DNA of 15,360 nucleotides, taken from assembly GCA_029974875.1 (NCBI GenBank), contig JARKQP010000803.1:1-15360 (forward strand), in the 5' to 3' direction. The position numbers and the translations under genes were made by a program. Numbering within the stretch: position 1 is the stretch's first letter; each line of letters starts with the position of its first letter. Under the pieces are notes generated by a model that made no database searches, was not told the DNA's origin, and saw only the letters and a program-made list of their open reading frames with translations. Shown here one piece after another: positions 1 to 9,071 of the stretch. Source of the DNA: Mobilitalea sp. Its GTDB lineage: Bacteria > Bacillota_A > Clostridia > Lachnospirales > Lachnospiraceae.

Positions 1-90
1 AGCGCTGCCAATATGTGCCTGACTATTTTCGTTATTCTGGTATTTGCCCTGGTAAACGGCGGATTGGCAAAGCTGGAGGTGGATCAATGA
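1..90 (+). CDS. ABC sugar transporter permease, MalF-type, C-terminal fragment
   Basis: Frame 1 is open from the first base to a TGA at 88-90 and gives 29 residues: a hydrophobic stretch (MCLTIFVILVFALVNGG) followed by a short charged tail ending LEVDQ. This is how MalF/LplB-type CUT1 inner-membrane permeases finish, with a last transmembrane helix and a short cytoplasmic tail. The stop overlaps the ATG of the next gene (ATGA at 87-90), the usual translational coupling of paired permease genes. The two permeases would form the membrane channel of a binding-protein-dependent oligosaccharide importer. Only the end is visible, so the assignment rests on context and hydrophobicity. The solute-binding protein is probably upstream, outside the window. 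Confidence 0.75.
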   Translation, partial: SAANMCLTIFVILVFALVNGGLAKLEVDQ

Positions 91-908
91 AAAAGCAGAA
101 AATTTATAAAACCATTTTATTTATCTGTATGTGGGTGTTGAGCCTTTCCGTTATATTTCCCCTCCTTCTGGTAATCGTAAATTCAGTAAAAACCGCGGCG
201 GAATCCGATATTATGCGGCTGACCCTGCCAAGGGCCTTCCAGTTTACGAACTTTAAGGTAGTAATGACAGAAGGGAAAGTGCTGCGTTCCTTTTTTAACA
301 GCGTATTTATTACGGTATGCGGCGTCGGGCTATCCTCAATCCTGGGAACCATGGCTGCATTTGTCATGGCAAGGAATCCTAATAGATTAAACCGTTCTGT
401 GAGAAAATACTTTATGCTGGGTTTAATTATTCCCATGCAGGTGATATCATTAATAGAAGTATTAAAAAAGCTCCATCTGTACAATCAATATGTGGGTCTG
501 ATCCTGGTATATGTGGCAATTTTCCTGCCCATGACCATGCTGCTGGCTTACAGTGCGGTGAAGGCCTTACCAAAGGAAATGGATGAAGCGGCCATGGTTG
601 ACGGCTGCGGCCCCTTGAGATTGTTTTTCGGTATTATCATCCATTTAATGAAGCCGGTTATTACAACGATCTGCGTAACCCAGTTTATGTTTATCTGGAA
701 TGACTTCCAGTTTCCGCTGTATTTAATATCTGATTCCAATAAATGGACTTTGGTCTTAGGCGTATATGGATTTATCGGAAAATATTCCTCCCAGTGGAAT
801 CTGGTTTGTGCCCATATTTTAATAAGCAGCTTACCAATTGTATTGATTTACTTATTTGGACAAAAATATATTGTGGACGGGATGGTATCCGGTGCAGTAA
901 AAGGATAG
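87..908 (+). CDS. ABC sugar transporter permease, MalG-type (CUT1)
   Basis: This 273-residue integral membrane protein is the second permease subunit of a carbohydrate ABC importer. The start chosen is the ATG at 87: GGAGGTGG at 75-82 lies just upstream and the ATG overlaps the stop of the preceding permease. The in-frame extension back to 15 lies inside that gene and is rejected. About six hydrophobic segments are visible, the first near residues 9-31. The cytoplasmic loop that docks the ATPase carries the family EAA signature, with E167-A168-A169, then D172-G173 and a following KP (family form EAAxxDG...LPLxxP). The L of the LPL element is replaced here by H. No ATP-binding subunit is in view; CUT1 systems in Firmicutes often share one encoded elsewhere. 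The gene lies 34 bp before the sensor kinase, so the two are probably co-transcribed. Confidence 0.92.
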   Translation: MKKQKIYKTILFICMWVLSLSVIFPLLLVIVNSVKTAAESDIMRLTLPRAFQFTNFKVVMTEGKVLRSFFNSVFITVCGVGLSSILGTMAAFVMARNPNRLNRSVRKYFMLGLIIPMQVISLIEVLKKLHLYNQYVGLILVYVAIFLPMTMLLAYSAVKALPKEMDEAAMVDGCGPLRLFFGIIIHLMKPVITTICVTQFMFIWNDFQFPLYLISDSNKWTLVLGVYGFIGKYSSQWNLVCAHILISSLPIVLIYLFGQKYIVDGMVSGAVKG

Positions 909-942
909 TTAATACAAAATAATATCAGGCAGGGACGATGCG

Positions 943-2766
943 ATGTTTAAGAAAAAGAGCTATTTAAAGAAGTCATTAATGATTTATGCCAGTTTTATTA
1001 CCGTTATAATTATGGCTTTTATTATAGTGTATTGCATGTCCCAGGCCATGAACATAAAAAAAGATACTGACAGCACCATGAGACAGCTAACTTCAAAAGC
1101 TGCCTCCCAATTTGAAAGCATACTGGATGAAATGAGCAATATTTCCCTTGGAATTGCAAGCAACCAATATGTATATGATGCAATGGAGGACACCCTTTCC
1201 CTAAATTCCGCAAAGAACTATTTCCAGAACCATCTGGAGGAGAAGAAGGTGATCCAGAAGGAAATCATCGCTTTATGCGGCACTCATTTTGCCAATAAGA
1301 GCTTTAATGTAATTTCAGAGCAATATGACTGGCTGGAGCTGAACATATATGAATCGGACAGGCTGACAAAGCAGGATATACAGAATATATCCTGGGTCAG
1401 GCATGTATTTGAAAATAAGCTCAGTAAATATATCTCGCCGGTGGGTAAGGATGAGTATGGCAGGACGAAGGAAGGGACTTTTTCCTTTGTGCGGGCAATC
1501 CAGAATGAATTCCATCATTACGGGCTGATCGATATCCAATATGAGAAAAAATTCCTGGACGAAATCTTTATCATGCAGCTGCAGGGTAATGATATGTCTG
1601 CCATTGTTACGGATGGCGCAGGGCTGTTTTATGCTACGGACAATGCACCGCTCCATTCCCTTAACCAGTTGGAGGATCTTGCGTTAGGAAAGGCAGATTC
1701 CCAGACAATAAATGATGTTCTCCTATCCGACGGGAAATATACGGTTTGCACCCAGAAAATAAATAATTACAATATGACGGTATATATCATGATCAGCACA
1801 AAGGAGTATTTAAGGCCGATCTATGATGCTTCCGGCTCCGTCCTCCTTTTTGGGTTTTTTATATTATTGCTGTTATTGGTCGTTGTTTATATCATATCCT
1901 ATAATTTATATAAGCCAATCCGTCAGTTAAGGAATACCATAGACCATATGGATTACTTAAGTCTTTCCCTGGACCTTCAGGTGGACAGCTCCAATAATGA
2001 AATTCTGCTATTAACCAATGCCTTTGATAAAATGTTTGAAGGAATTAAGCGTACCAGAAACGAGCTGGTTGAATCCAGGACAAGGGAGCTAAAGGCTAAT
2101 TACCAGGTTTTACAGGAGCAGATTAATCCTCATTTTATGCATAATATACTATCTGTAATCGGCCTTATGGGATATCAGAAGGATGCACCGGAGATTATGG
2201 ATATCTGTTCCCAGCTGACCCGGATGCTGCAGTATTCTACCGGAACGGGGTCTGCCGTAGTTAAGGTATGTGAAGAATTCGAGCATGTGGAAACCTATTT
2301 GAAATTAATGAAATACCGGTATTTGGATATGCTGCAGTATACCATCCATATGGATGGGGAGTTAAAAGGTGTGGAGATCCCCAAATTCGTATTGCAGCCA
2401 TTAGTGGAGAATTGCTTCCAGCATAGCTTTGCGAACCATGTTAAATCGGAATATGTAATTGCCATTGAAGGAAAGATAATGGCTAAGGGCTGGGAAATCT
2501 CCGTGTCGGATAACGGCTCCGGTTTTACGCAGGAAGCCGTGGAGAAATTGAAGGGCCAGTTCCGTGAGATTGAAAGACGGATACAGAATGGGGAAGCCAT
2601 GCCGGATACGGAAATCGGAGGCCTGGCATTGATTAATACCTATGCAAGGCTCTATCTGTATTCCCACGGACAGATACAGATAAAAATCGAGGAAAGCAGC
2701 ATGGGCGGCGCCTGTGTTTCCATCTACATGAAGGAGGGTTTTGATGGTAAACTTAATGGTTGTTGA
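943..2766 (+). CDS. Sensor histidine kinase, YesM/LytS-type (HPK7-like)
   Basis: A 607-residue membrane sensor kinase that probably detects the sugar, or its loaded binding protein, outside the cell and phosphorylates the regulator encoded next. Seen in order: TM1 near residues 12-32; an extracellular region to about 298, sized like the Cache-type sensors of this family; TM2 about 300-321; a HAMP linker about 322-372; the His_kinase box with H397 in INPHFMHN; the N-box PLVENC (N490); the VSDNGSG box (D523); and a terminal glycine-rich box. Two departures from the usual YesM consensus are visible: PHFMHN instead of PHFLYN, and GLALIN where GxGLxN is usual. Both are conservative, and all key His, Asn and Asp residues are present, so an active kinase is expected. 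It overlaps the response-regulator gene by 23 bp. The ribosome-binding site (AGGCAGGG at 927-934) is moderate. Confidence 0.93.
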   Translation: MFKKKSYLKKSLMIYASFITVIIMAFIIVYCMSQAMNIKKDTDSTMRQLTSKAASQFESILDEMSNISLGIASNQYVYDAMEDTLSLNSAKNYFQNHLEEKKVIQKEIIALCGTHFANKSFNVISEQYDWLELNIYESDRLTKQDIQNISWVRHVFENKLSKYISPVGKDEYGRTKEGTFSFVRAIQNEFHHYGLIDIQYEKKFLDEIFIMQLQGNDMSAIVTDGAGLFYATDNAPLHSLNQLEDLALGKADSQTINDVLLSDGKYTVCTQKINNYNMTVYIMISTKEYLRPIYDASGSVLLFGFFILLLLLVVVYIISYNLYKPIRQLRNTIDHMDYLSLSLDLQVDSSNNEILLLTNAFDKMFEGIKRTRNELVESRTRELKANYQVLQEQINPHFMHNILSVIGLMGYQKDAPEIMDICSQLTRMLQYSTGTGSAVVKVCEEFEHVETYLKLMKYRYLDMLQYTIHMDGELKGVEIPKFVLQPLVENCFQHSFANHVKSEYVIAIEGKIMAKGWEISVSDNGSGFTQEAVEKLKGQFREIERRIQNGEAMPDTEIGGLALINTYARLYLYSHGQIQIKIEESSMGGACVSIYMKEGFDGKLNGC

Positions 2767-4306
2767 AGATGAACCTGCTATTTTGCTTGGTGTTGTACAG
2801 CTCATAAAAAACCTGGACCTTCCCATTACGGTTGTGGCCAGCTGTACAAACGGAGAGATGGCTTTAAAGCAGCTGGAGAATGTAAGTGTAGACCTTGTGA
2901 TTACGGATATCCGTATGCCTGTCATGAACGGCCTCAAATTAATTGAAGAAGCAAAAAAACGGTATCCCCACATAGAATTTGTAGTTTTAAGCGGATATAG
3001 TGAATTTGAATATGCAAGGACAGCCCTGCGCTTTGGTGTCGGGGATTATATTTTAAAGCCTCCGAAGCAGGAGGAAGCCTACTCAGTATTAAAGAAATTG
3101 TGTGAGAAAATCGAAGAACAGAAAAAGAAAAGGAATTACCGGATTATAGAAAGCGTTATTTTTTCCGAGAGCTATGATGCCGACCCGGACATCCTGGAAG
3201 GATTTAAGGATAAATATTGTTATTTACTTTTTGCCTGCGCAGGGCCTTATTCTGCTTGGGCGGAAAGCCTGATCCGTCCTGATGGGGTCATCTGGGACAG
3301 GGAGCATATTGAAAAGCAGCTTGGCAGTAAATTAGGTAATCATTGTATTTACTATGTTTTTGACGCCAAATTAGGAAATGAAAAACTAATCTTTTTAGCC
3401 TCCGAGGAGGAGGCAATCATACCGGTGAAGCAGCTGGTAAACCAGCTTGCAAGGTATGAACGGCTATTAAACCTTCCAATCAGCATCGTTTTAAGCGAAG
3501 GTTTTTCTGATATAAAGGAAGCCAGGAGCGTGTACCGGAAGCTCAGGCTAAGCATGGGCAACAATGTGATTATAGGAAAAAGCCACATGGTCATGCTGGA
3601 TGATAAAAATACAATCGAAAATTATATTGCCATTGATAATAATGAAAGAAACAGCATACAGAAATTCATAGAAAAGGATGACTTTAAAAGCCTGGTACAG
3701 GAGTTTAACCAATTATGCCAGCGGTGGAAAAAGGAAAAAATCTCACAGGCCAACTGTGAATTTAGCGTAAAGTACTTAATTTCCGAAATATACCGGAATT
3801 ACAGTGAGTTAAAAAAGGAGTACTCCATTGAGGAATTGTTGGGCCGGGTAGAGGAAGTAATAGGAACCTCTGTCAGCTTTGAGCAGTTTAATTTGGGCAT
3901 TGTTGAAATTATTGAGGATATCAACCGGAAGGTACGGGGTATAAAGTCAAATCTAAAAATTGATGATGTGGTGGAGCTTTTTTATGAGCTGATCACCAAT
4001 AATTATGCCCAGGACATATCCGTTGAGCAGTTTGCCGGGCAGTTCGGGTACAACCCTACCTATGTGGCAAACATGTTTACCGCAATAAAAAAGATATCCC
4101 CGAATAAGCTGGTGATACAGTTTAGGATGAATAAAGCGAAGGAATTATTGAAGGAATCGGATTATTTACTAAAGGACATTGCTGCGATGATCGGATATAA
4201 TGATGTATCCTATTTCAGCAGGATATTTAAAGAGGTTACGGGAGAAAGCCCCAAGCAGTACAGGGAAAAAGAAGCTTTCGTAAAACCAGGATCAGGGCCG
4301 CAATAG
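2744..4306 (+). CDS. Response regulator, YesN-type, receiver + AraC HTH
   Basis: A 520-residue cytoplasmic DNA-binding response regulator. The start is the ATG at 2744, 6 nt after AAGGAGG (2731-2737); the TTG at 2741 is too close to that site. The N-terminal receiver (residues 1-120) has the acidic pair E8/D9, phospho-acceptor D55 in TDIRMP, S83 in LSGY and K105 in LKPP. A middle region of about 290 residues (roughly 125-415) follows, as in other long YesN proteins. The C-terminal AraC/XylS domain (about 420-510) has two helix-turn-helix units, including SVEQFAGQFGYNPTYVANMF and IAAMIGYNDVSYFSRIFKE. It overlaps the sensor kinase gene and lies 16 bp ahead of the GH42 gene, so it probably activates this transporter-hydrolase operon. 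The operator cannot be identified because the operon promoter is outside the window. Confidence 0.93.
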   Translation: MVNLMVVEDEPAILLGVVQLIKNLDLPITVVASCTNGEMALKQLENVSVDLVITDIRMPVMNGLKLIEEAKKRYPHIEFVVLSGYSEFEYARTALRFGVGDYILKPPKQEEAYSVLKKLCEKIEEQKKKRNYRIIESVIFSESYDADPDILEGFKDKYCYLLFACAGPYSAWAESLIRPDGVIWDREHIEKQLGSKLGNHCIYYVFDAKLGNEKLIFLASEEEAIIPVKQLVNQLARYERLLNLPISIVLSEGFSDIKEARSVYRKLRLSMGNNVIIGKSHMVMLDDKNTIENYIAIDNNERNSIQKFIEKDDFKSLVQEFNQLCQRWKKEKISQANCEFSVKYLISEIYRNYSELKKEYSIEELLGRVEEVIGTSVSFEQFNLGIVEIIEDINRKVRGIKSNLKIDDVVELFYELITNNYAQDISVEQFAGQFGYNPTYVANMFTAIKKISPNKLVIQFRMNKAKELLKESDYLLKDIAAMIGYNDVSYFSRIFKEVTGESPKQYREKEAFVKPGSGPQ

Positions 4307-4322
4307 TTGGGAAGGAGTTTAT

Positions 4323-6344
4323 ATGTCAGTATTTTTTGGTGTGGATTATTACCCGGAGCATTGGGCGCGGGACAGATGGGAAACCGATGCAAGGCTGATG
4401 CAGGAAATGGGATTAAATATTGTGCGCATGGGAGAATTCTCCTGGGCTAAATTTGAGCCAAGGGAAGGAGAGTTTCATTTTGGGTGGCTGGATGAAGCCA
4501 TTGCTTTATTGGCAGGACATGGAATTAAAACCTTAATCGGCACCCCTACAGCAGCTCCTCCGGCCTGGATTATTGAAAAGGATCCGGACATTCTGCCCAT
4601 GGATTCCCAGGGGCAGCAAAAGGGGTTCGGAGGACGGCACCACGACTGCCAGAGCAACGTGAAATACAGGGAGCATATCAGGCGTCTGGTTACGGCTATG
4701 GCTGAGCACTACAAGGACAATAAAAATGTTATCGGATGGCAGATCGATAATGAGCTGGGGAACAGCCATGAGGACTTATGCATGTGTGATTCCTGCCGCC
4801 ATGCTTTCCAGCAGTGGCTGAAGGGGAAATACGGCAATATTGAGAATTTAAATGAAGAGTGGGGGACTGTCTTTTGGAGCCAGAGCTATGATAAATTCAG
4901 CCAGGTACCGGCACCGAGGGTAACCCCTACCATGCATAATCCGTCCCTGCTGTTGGACTGGAAGAGGTTTTGTTCGGATCTGGTGGTAGATTTCCAGAAG
5001 CTCCAGGTTGACATTATAAAAAGCATCTGCCCCCATCAGCCGGTTACCCATAACCTAATGGGTTTATATGATAAGACAGATTATTTTGATTTGGCTTCCG
5101 ACCTGGATTTTGCCTCCAATGACCAATATCCTACAGGGTATTATTTTACTCCGCCGGGACAGCCCCCCTACGAGATCTCAGCCTGCCTGGATTTTATACG
5201 GTCTGTAAAAAAGAAGAATTTCTGGATGATGGAGCTGGAGTCCGGGCCAACGGGAGGAGCCTTTATCGGACGTATGCCAAGACCGGGGCAATTAAGGCTT
5301 TGGACCTTACATTGTATTGCCCACGGATCGGATACCATCGTGTATTTCCGTTGGAGAACCTGTTTGTTTGGGACGGAGCAGTTCTGGCATGGAATATTGC
5401 CCCACAACGGGGTTCCCGGCAGAAGATACCAGGAGTTAAAGGATACTATGGCAGAAATGGTTCCGGTATTAAAGGATATCCAGGGAATTGTTCCAAAGGC
5501 TGAGGCTGCAATTTTGTTCTCTTATGACCAGAACAATGCCATCAAAATCCAGCCCCACCATCCGGAGCTGGATTACATAGAACAGGTTAAGAAATATTAT
5601 GACAGCTTCTATGAAAGGAATATCCCCCTTGATTTTATCGGTGAAAAGGAGGATTTCCAGGATTACAGATTAGTGATAGCCCCTTTGCAGTTTCTAATGG
5701 ATGCTGCCCTGGAGGATAAGCTTATGGAGTATGTAAAAAAGGGCGGAAGGCTGGTTCTTACTATGAGGACAGGGGTGAAAAACCGGAATAACGTATGCAT
5801 GAGCGACATGCCCTTACCAGGACGGCTTGGCGAAATGCTGGGAATTAAGATAGAAGATTATGATTGCCCTCTTGGCCTTACGGTACAGATGGAATGGGCA
5901 GGTACAGGAATTAAAGGCGCCGGCCTGAAGGGTACTGCGGATAAATGGTGTGATATCGTTACTTTAGTGGATGCAGAGCCACTCGCCTTCTATAGGAGTG
6001 AATATTATAAGAATACCCCGGCAGTTACTGTAAATAGCTATGGTGCAGGCAAGGCATATTATGTGGCCACAGAACCGGATAAGCATATTCTTGGCCAGCT
6101 GGCAGAGCTTTTAAGAGAGGAAGCCGGATTAGAAGCCATGGGGGAATCCCCGAAGGATGTGGAGCTTACCCTCAGGAAGGGAAGGCGGCAGGACTATCTG
6201 TTTGCCATTAACCATACGGACTGCAGGCAGGAGATCAGGATTGATAAAATGTGGAAGAGGATGGATGGCTGCACGGAAAATGCTTTTGTATTAGAGGAAT
6301 ATGGTGTAAATATCTATATCAGGCAAAGCGGTGCCGGCCAATAG
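4323..6344 (+). CDS. GH42 beta-galactosidase
   Basis: A 673-residue retaining beta-galactosidase of glycoside hydrolase family 42. The N-terminus (FGVDYYPEHW...) is the standard GH42 opening and there is no signal peptide, so it acts in the cytoplasm on imported oligosaccharides. Domains: a TIM barrel to about residue 385, a trimerisation domain with Rossmann-like fold (about 390-595) and a small C-terminal beta domain. The acid/base is E144 in GWQIDNELG and the likely nucleophile is E304 in WMMELESGP. C109, C153, C155 and C158 (CMCDSC) match the cysteine cluster that binds zinc in several GH42 enzymes. AAGGAG (4312-4317) fixes the start. Its length and its place next to a YesMN pair and CUT1 permeases resemble B. 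subtilis YesZ from the rhamnogalacturonan region. Exact linkage specificity cannot be read from sequence. Confidence 0.93.
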   Translation: MSVFFGVDYYPEHWARDRWETDARLMQEMGLNIVRMGEFSWAKFEPREGEFHFGWLDEAIALLAGHGIKTLIGTPTAAPPAWIIEKDPDILPMDSQGQQKGFGGRHHDCQSNVKYREHIRRLVTAMAEHYKDNKNVIGWQIDNELGNSHEDLCMCDSCRHAFQQWLKGKYGNIENLNEEWGTVFWSQSYDKFSQVPAPRVTPTMHNPSLLLDWKRFCSDLVVDFQKLQVDIIKSICPHQPVTHNLMGLYDKTDYFDLASDLDFASNDQYPTGYYFTPPGQPPYEISACLDFIRSVKKKNFWMMELESGPTGGAFIGRMPRPGQLRLWTLHCIAHGSDTIVYFRWRTCLFGTEQFWHGILPHNGVPGRRYQELKDTMAEMVPVLKDIQGIVPKAEAAILFSYDQNNAIKIQPHHPELDYIEQVKKYYDSFYERNIPLDFIGEKEDFQDYRLVIAPLQFLMDAALEDKLMEYVKKGGRLVLTMRTGVKNRNNVCMSDMPLPGRLGEMLGIKIEDYDCPLGLTVQMEWAGTGIKGAGLKGTADKWCDIVTLVDAEPLAFYRSEYYKNTPAVTVNSYGAGKAYYVATEPDKHILGQLAELLREEAGLEAMGESPKDVELTLRKGRRQDYLFAINHTDCRQEIRIDKMWKRMDGCTENAFVLEEYGVNIYIRQSGAGQ

Positions 6345-6361
6345 AAAAACAGGAGAATACT

Positions 6362-8974
6362 ATGGGAAACAGGTTTGATGAAGTATATAAGGATCAGTTT
6401 GACAATTATATTTATCCCTTCTTGTGGATGCATGGGGAAGACCATGCCATATTAACAGAGGAGCTGGAACGGATTAAGGAAAGCAATATAAAGGCTATCT
6501 GCGTGGAAGCGAGGCCCCATCCGGATTTTGGTGGGGAACAGTGGTGGAGCGACATGGATGTGGTCATGGACTTTGCCAGGAAAAATGATATGAAGGTATG
6601 GCTCCTGGATGATGACCGGTTCCCTACGGGTCACGCCAATAAGGCATTTTCTGACGGAAACAATGAATTATCCAATGAATTTCTGACCAGCTGGAGTACG
6701 GATGTGGTGGGTCCTATTAAGAACAGTGCCATGATCGTCCAGCCGGTTTTAAAGTCCGACAGTAAATTAATCGGTGCCGTTGCCTGTAAAAGAGTGAGTG
6801 GGGATACCACAGAGCTGGATTTAGGCAGCTGTATTGACCTGACAGGCAATATTAAAAACGGATGGCTCCGTTTTGACGTGCCGGAAGGGCTGTGGCGCAT
6901 CCTGCTTTTCTTTACGACCCATCAGGGGGATGGCAAGCTGGACTACTTTAATATCCTTAACTCCGAATCCGTCCGCTTGTTGCTTGACAGGGTCTTTGAA
7001 CCTCATTTTGAGCGTTATGGAGAGGATTTTGGCAAAACCTTTACCGGGTTCTTTTCCGATGAGCAGGAGTTTGCCAATCTGCCGGGATATGATTTCCAGG
7101 CACGGCTTGGGAAGAACATGAAGTTTATCCCCTGGAGCGGGGAGCTGTATGCCCGCCTGCAGAAAAGATGGGGGGACAGTCTGGTCACCAGGCTTCCGGC
7201 ACTCTGGTATGATGCAATGGAGCAGACGGGCCATATCCGGTTTGAATATATGGATGAGGTGACGAAGCAGTTAAAGCATGCATTCTCAGACCAGGTCGGG
7301 GATTGGTGCAAGGCGCATGGTGTAATCCATGTGGGACATATTATTGAGGATGATAATTCCCATGGACGGTTGGGCTGCAGTACGGGGCATTATTTCAGGA
7401 GCTCCTCCGGGATGGGGATGGCAGGAATTGATGTGGTGCTGCTCCAGATTATGCCAGGAATGAACCAGGTAATTCATCAATGGGTGGCTTCTGACCGGGA
7501 CGGGGAGTTTTTCCACTACGGCCTTGGTAAGATGGGGAGCTCCCTGGCACATATTGACAGAGAGAAAAATGGTAATGCCATGTGCGAAATTTTTGGAGCC
7601 TTTGGCTGGCAGGAAGGTATCTCTTTAATGAAGTGGCTGGCGGACCATATGTTGAGCAGGGGAATCAACTACTTTGTCCCCCATGCTTTTTCACCAAGAA
7701 GCTTTCCGGATTTAGATTGCCCGCCACATTTTTATGCAAGGGGAAATCATCCCCAGTTTAAATACTTTGGGCAATTAATGAAATATATGAACAGGGCGGC
7801 CCATCTGCTCACTGGAGGCAATTATCTGGCCCAGATTGCGGTCCTGTACCATGCAGAGGCAGAATGGGCAGGGGAGGCTATGCTGTTCCAGAAGCCGGTA
7901 CGGGTTTTTTTAGAGAACCAGATGGAATGTGACGTGATACCGGCAGATGTGTTTTCAAAAAAGAATCCCTATCACATGACCTTTGACGGCCGCATCTGTA
8001 TTGGGAAGCAAAGCTATGAGGCGCTGGTAGTGCCCTACAGTGAATATTTGCCGGAAGAGGTTGCAAGAGCCGTGGCTGCTCTTATAGAAAAAGGCTTTCC
8101 CGTATTCTTTGTCGGAGGTTATCCTGAAAAAATCTGTGAATCCATACCGGGGGAAAAGCAATTACTAAAAGGTCTTGGGGCAGCAGAGGAAGCAGGGCTT
8201 GAAGACCTGGCCTTTGCAGTAGCCGGAAGGATCAATCCAAGGGTGAGGATAAAGCAGGCCTTCCCGGATCTACGCACCTATACTTACCGTAACGATTATG
8301 GGGTTGCACTATACTGCTTTAATGAAAGTACAACCCAGTCTGTTGATTCGCAGCTTGGGATAAATTTAGAAGAAAGCTATGAAATGGCGGTCCGTTATGA
8401 TCCATGGAATAATATCCGTTATGCCCTGCCTTTAAAGAGGGAAGAGGGACGGCTTACTGTTCCCCTCCAGCTGGAATGCGGCGAGGCTGCAATCCTGCTC
8501 TTCCAGAAGGAAGCGGTTGATCTTCCTGTTTATAAGCCCTGGCCAAAGGAAGGAGCCAGATTAGATGGGGAGTGGAGCATTTCTTATAGTGATATTGTCG
8601 GCTATCCTGCATTTAGGGCACTGGCAGAGTGCAAGGGCGGGGATGGATTGCCGGATCTGACGGACTGGGCAGTAGAGCAGAAATTCTGCGGCATGCTGCG
8701 GTATGAAACAAGCATTACCTCGGAGCAGGACCGGGCCGCCTGCTTACGGCTGAGGGATGGGGCAGATGCAGTAGAGATCTATGTGAACGGTGCCAGTGCA
8801 GGAATGCTTTCCGGAGCCCCTTATTGTATGGAGCTCCCGCTGGTAAAGGGTAAGAATCAATTGATTATTGAGCTTGCCGTGACACCGGTATGGAGCGTAG
8901 GGGATGATTGGTCATCCCTGACGGTTCTGCCTCCATTGGGATTAATACAGAAGCCATATCTGACCTATCTTTAA
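6362..8974 (+). CDS. GH106-like glycoside hydrolase (alpha-L-rhamnosidase-related)
   Basis: An 870-residue protein without a signal peptide, starting at the ATG at 6362 with AGGAG at 6351-6355. The longer in-frame start at 6251 lies inside the GH42 gene and is rejected. Visible segments: a barrel-like N-terminal half with CVEARPHPDFGG (about 47-58), VWLLDDDRFPTGHANK (79-94), an acidic SDEQEF cluster (S232-F237) and GINYFVPHAFSPR (434-446); a Rossmann/glutamine-amidotransferase-like middle (about 485-660); and a C-terminal jelly-roll sugar-binding-like domain (about 780-855, with EIYVNG at 805-810). This architecture is typical of large proteins related to GH106 alpha-L-rhamnosidases, often annotated only as glycosyl hydrolase. 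I infer an exo-acting enzyme removing a terminal deoxysugar or uronic residue. Its substrate and catalytic pair are not certain. It sits 17 bp after the GH42 gene and is clearly co-transcribed. Confidence 0.7.
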   Translation: MGNRFDEVYKDQFDNYIYPFLWMHGEDHAILTEELERIKESNIKAICVEARPHPDFGGEQWWSDMDVVMDFARKNDMKVWLLDDDRFPTGHANKAFSDGNNELSNEFLTSWSTDVVGPIKNSAMIVQPVLKSDSKLIGAVACKRVSGDTTELDLGSCIDLTGNIKNGWLRFDVPEGLWRILLFFTTHQGDGKLDYFNILNSESVRLLLDRVFEPHFERYGEDFGKTFTGFFSDEQEFANLPGYDFQARLGKNMKFIPWSGELYARLQKRWGDSLVTRLPALWYDAMEQTGHIRFEYMDEVTKQLKHAFSDQVGDWCKAHGVIHVGHIIEDDNSHGRLGCSTGHYFRSSSGMGMAGIDVVLLQIMPGMNQVIHQWVASDRDGEFFHYGLGKMGSSLAHIDREKNGNAMCEIFGAFGWQEGISLMKWLADHMLSRGINYFVPHAFSPRSFPDLDCPPHFYARGNHPQFKYFGQLMKYMNRAAHLLTGGNYLAQIAVLYHAEAEWAGEAMLFQKPVRVFLENQMECDVIPADVFSKKNPYHMTFDGRICIGKQSYEALVVPYSEYLPEEVARAVAALIEKGFPVFFVGGYPEKICESIPGEKQLLKGLGAAEEAGLEDLAFAVAGRINPRVRIKQAFPDLRTYTYRNDYGVALYCFNESTTQSVDSQLGINLEESYEMAVRYDPWNNIRYALPLKREEGRLTVPLQLECGEAAILLFQKEAVDLPVYKPWPKEGARLDGEWSISYSDIVGYPAFRALAECKGGDGLPDLTDWAVEQKFCGMLRYETSITSEQDRAACLRLRDGADAVEIYVNGASAGMLSGAPYCMELPLVKGKNQLIIELAVTPVWSVGDDWSSLTVLPPLGLIQKPYLTYL

Positions 8975-8977
8975 ACA

Positions 8978-9063
8978 TAGTGTAAAAAAAAATTTTACAC
9001 TAACGGTCATTTGGCCGATAGGCCAGGTGGTGTCGGATGTGAAATGATCCTCATTTCACGCTA
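8978..9063. repeat. Array of three inverted repeats between the GH106-like and GH95 genes
   Basis: The 115-bp gap holds three perfect short inverted repeats in a row: TAGTGTAAAA/TTTTACACTA (8978-8987 with 8993-9002, A5 loop), TGGCC-GATA-GGCCA (9012-9025) and GTGAAATGA-TCC-TCATTTCAC (9039-9059). The two ends of the block also match each other as imperfect terminal inverted repeats: TAGTGTAAAA at the left and TTTCACGCTA at the right agree at 8 of 10 positions. It could be a transcript-processing or attenuation region that sets the ratio of the two enzymes, an operator, or a small mobile-element remnant. Nothing in it is coding. Confidence 0.6.
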
Positions 9064-9071
9064 ACTTTTTT
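9039..9071 (+). terminator. Possible weak intrinsic terminator/attenuator inside the hydrolase operon
   Basis: A 9-bp perfect hairpin (GTGAAATGA, 3-nt loop, TCATTTCAC) is followed, after GCTAAC, by six T residues at 9066-9071. The T run begins 6 nt after the stem and the stem is AT-rich, so termination would be partial at best. No convincing promoter is seen between here and the GH95 start at 9090, which argues that transcription reads through. Confidence 0.35.

Noticed and set aside
2401..2973. 190-codon minus-strand ORF
   Set aside because: It lies opposite conserved parts of the sensor kinase and response regulator; its sequence is low-likelihood shadow translation.
6251..6361. Upstream ATG for the GH106-like gene
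   Set aside because: It would overlap the GH42 gene by 94 bp, while the ATG at 6362 has its own AGGAG at good spacing.
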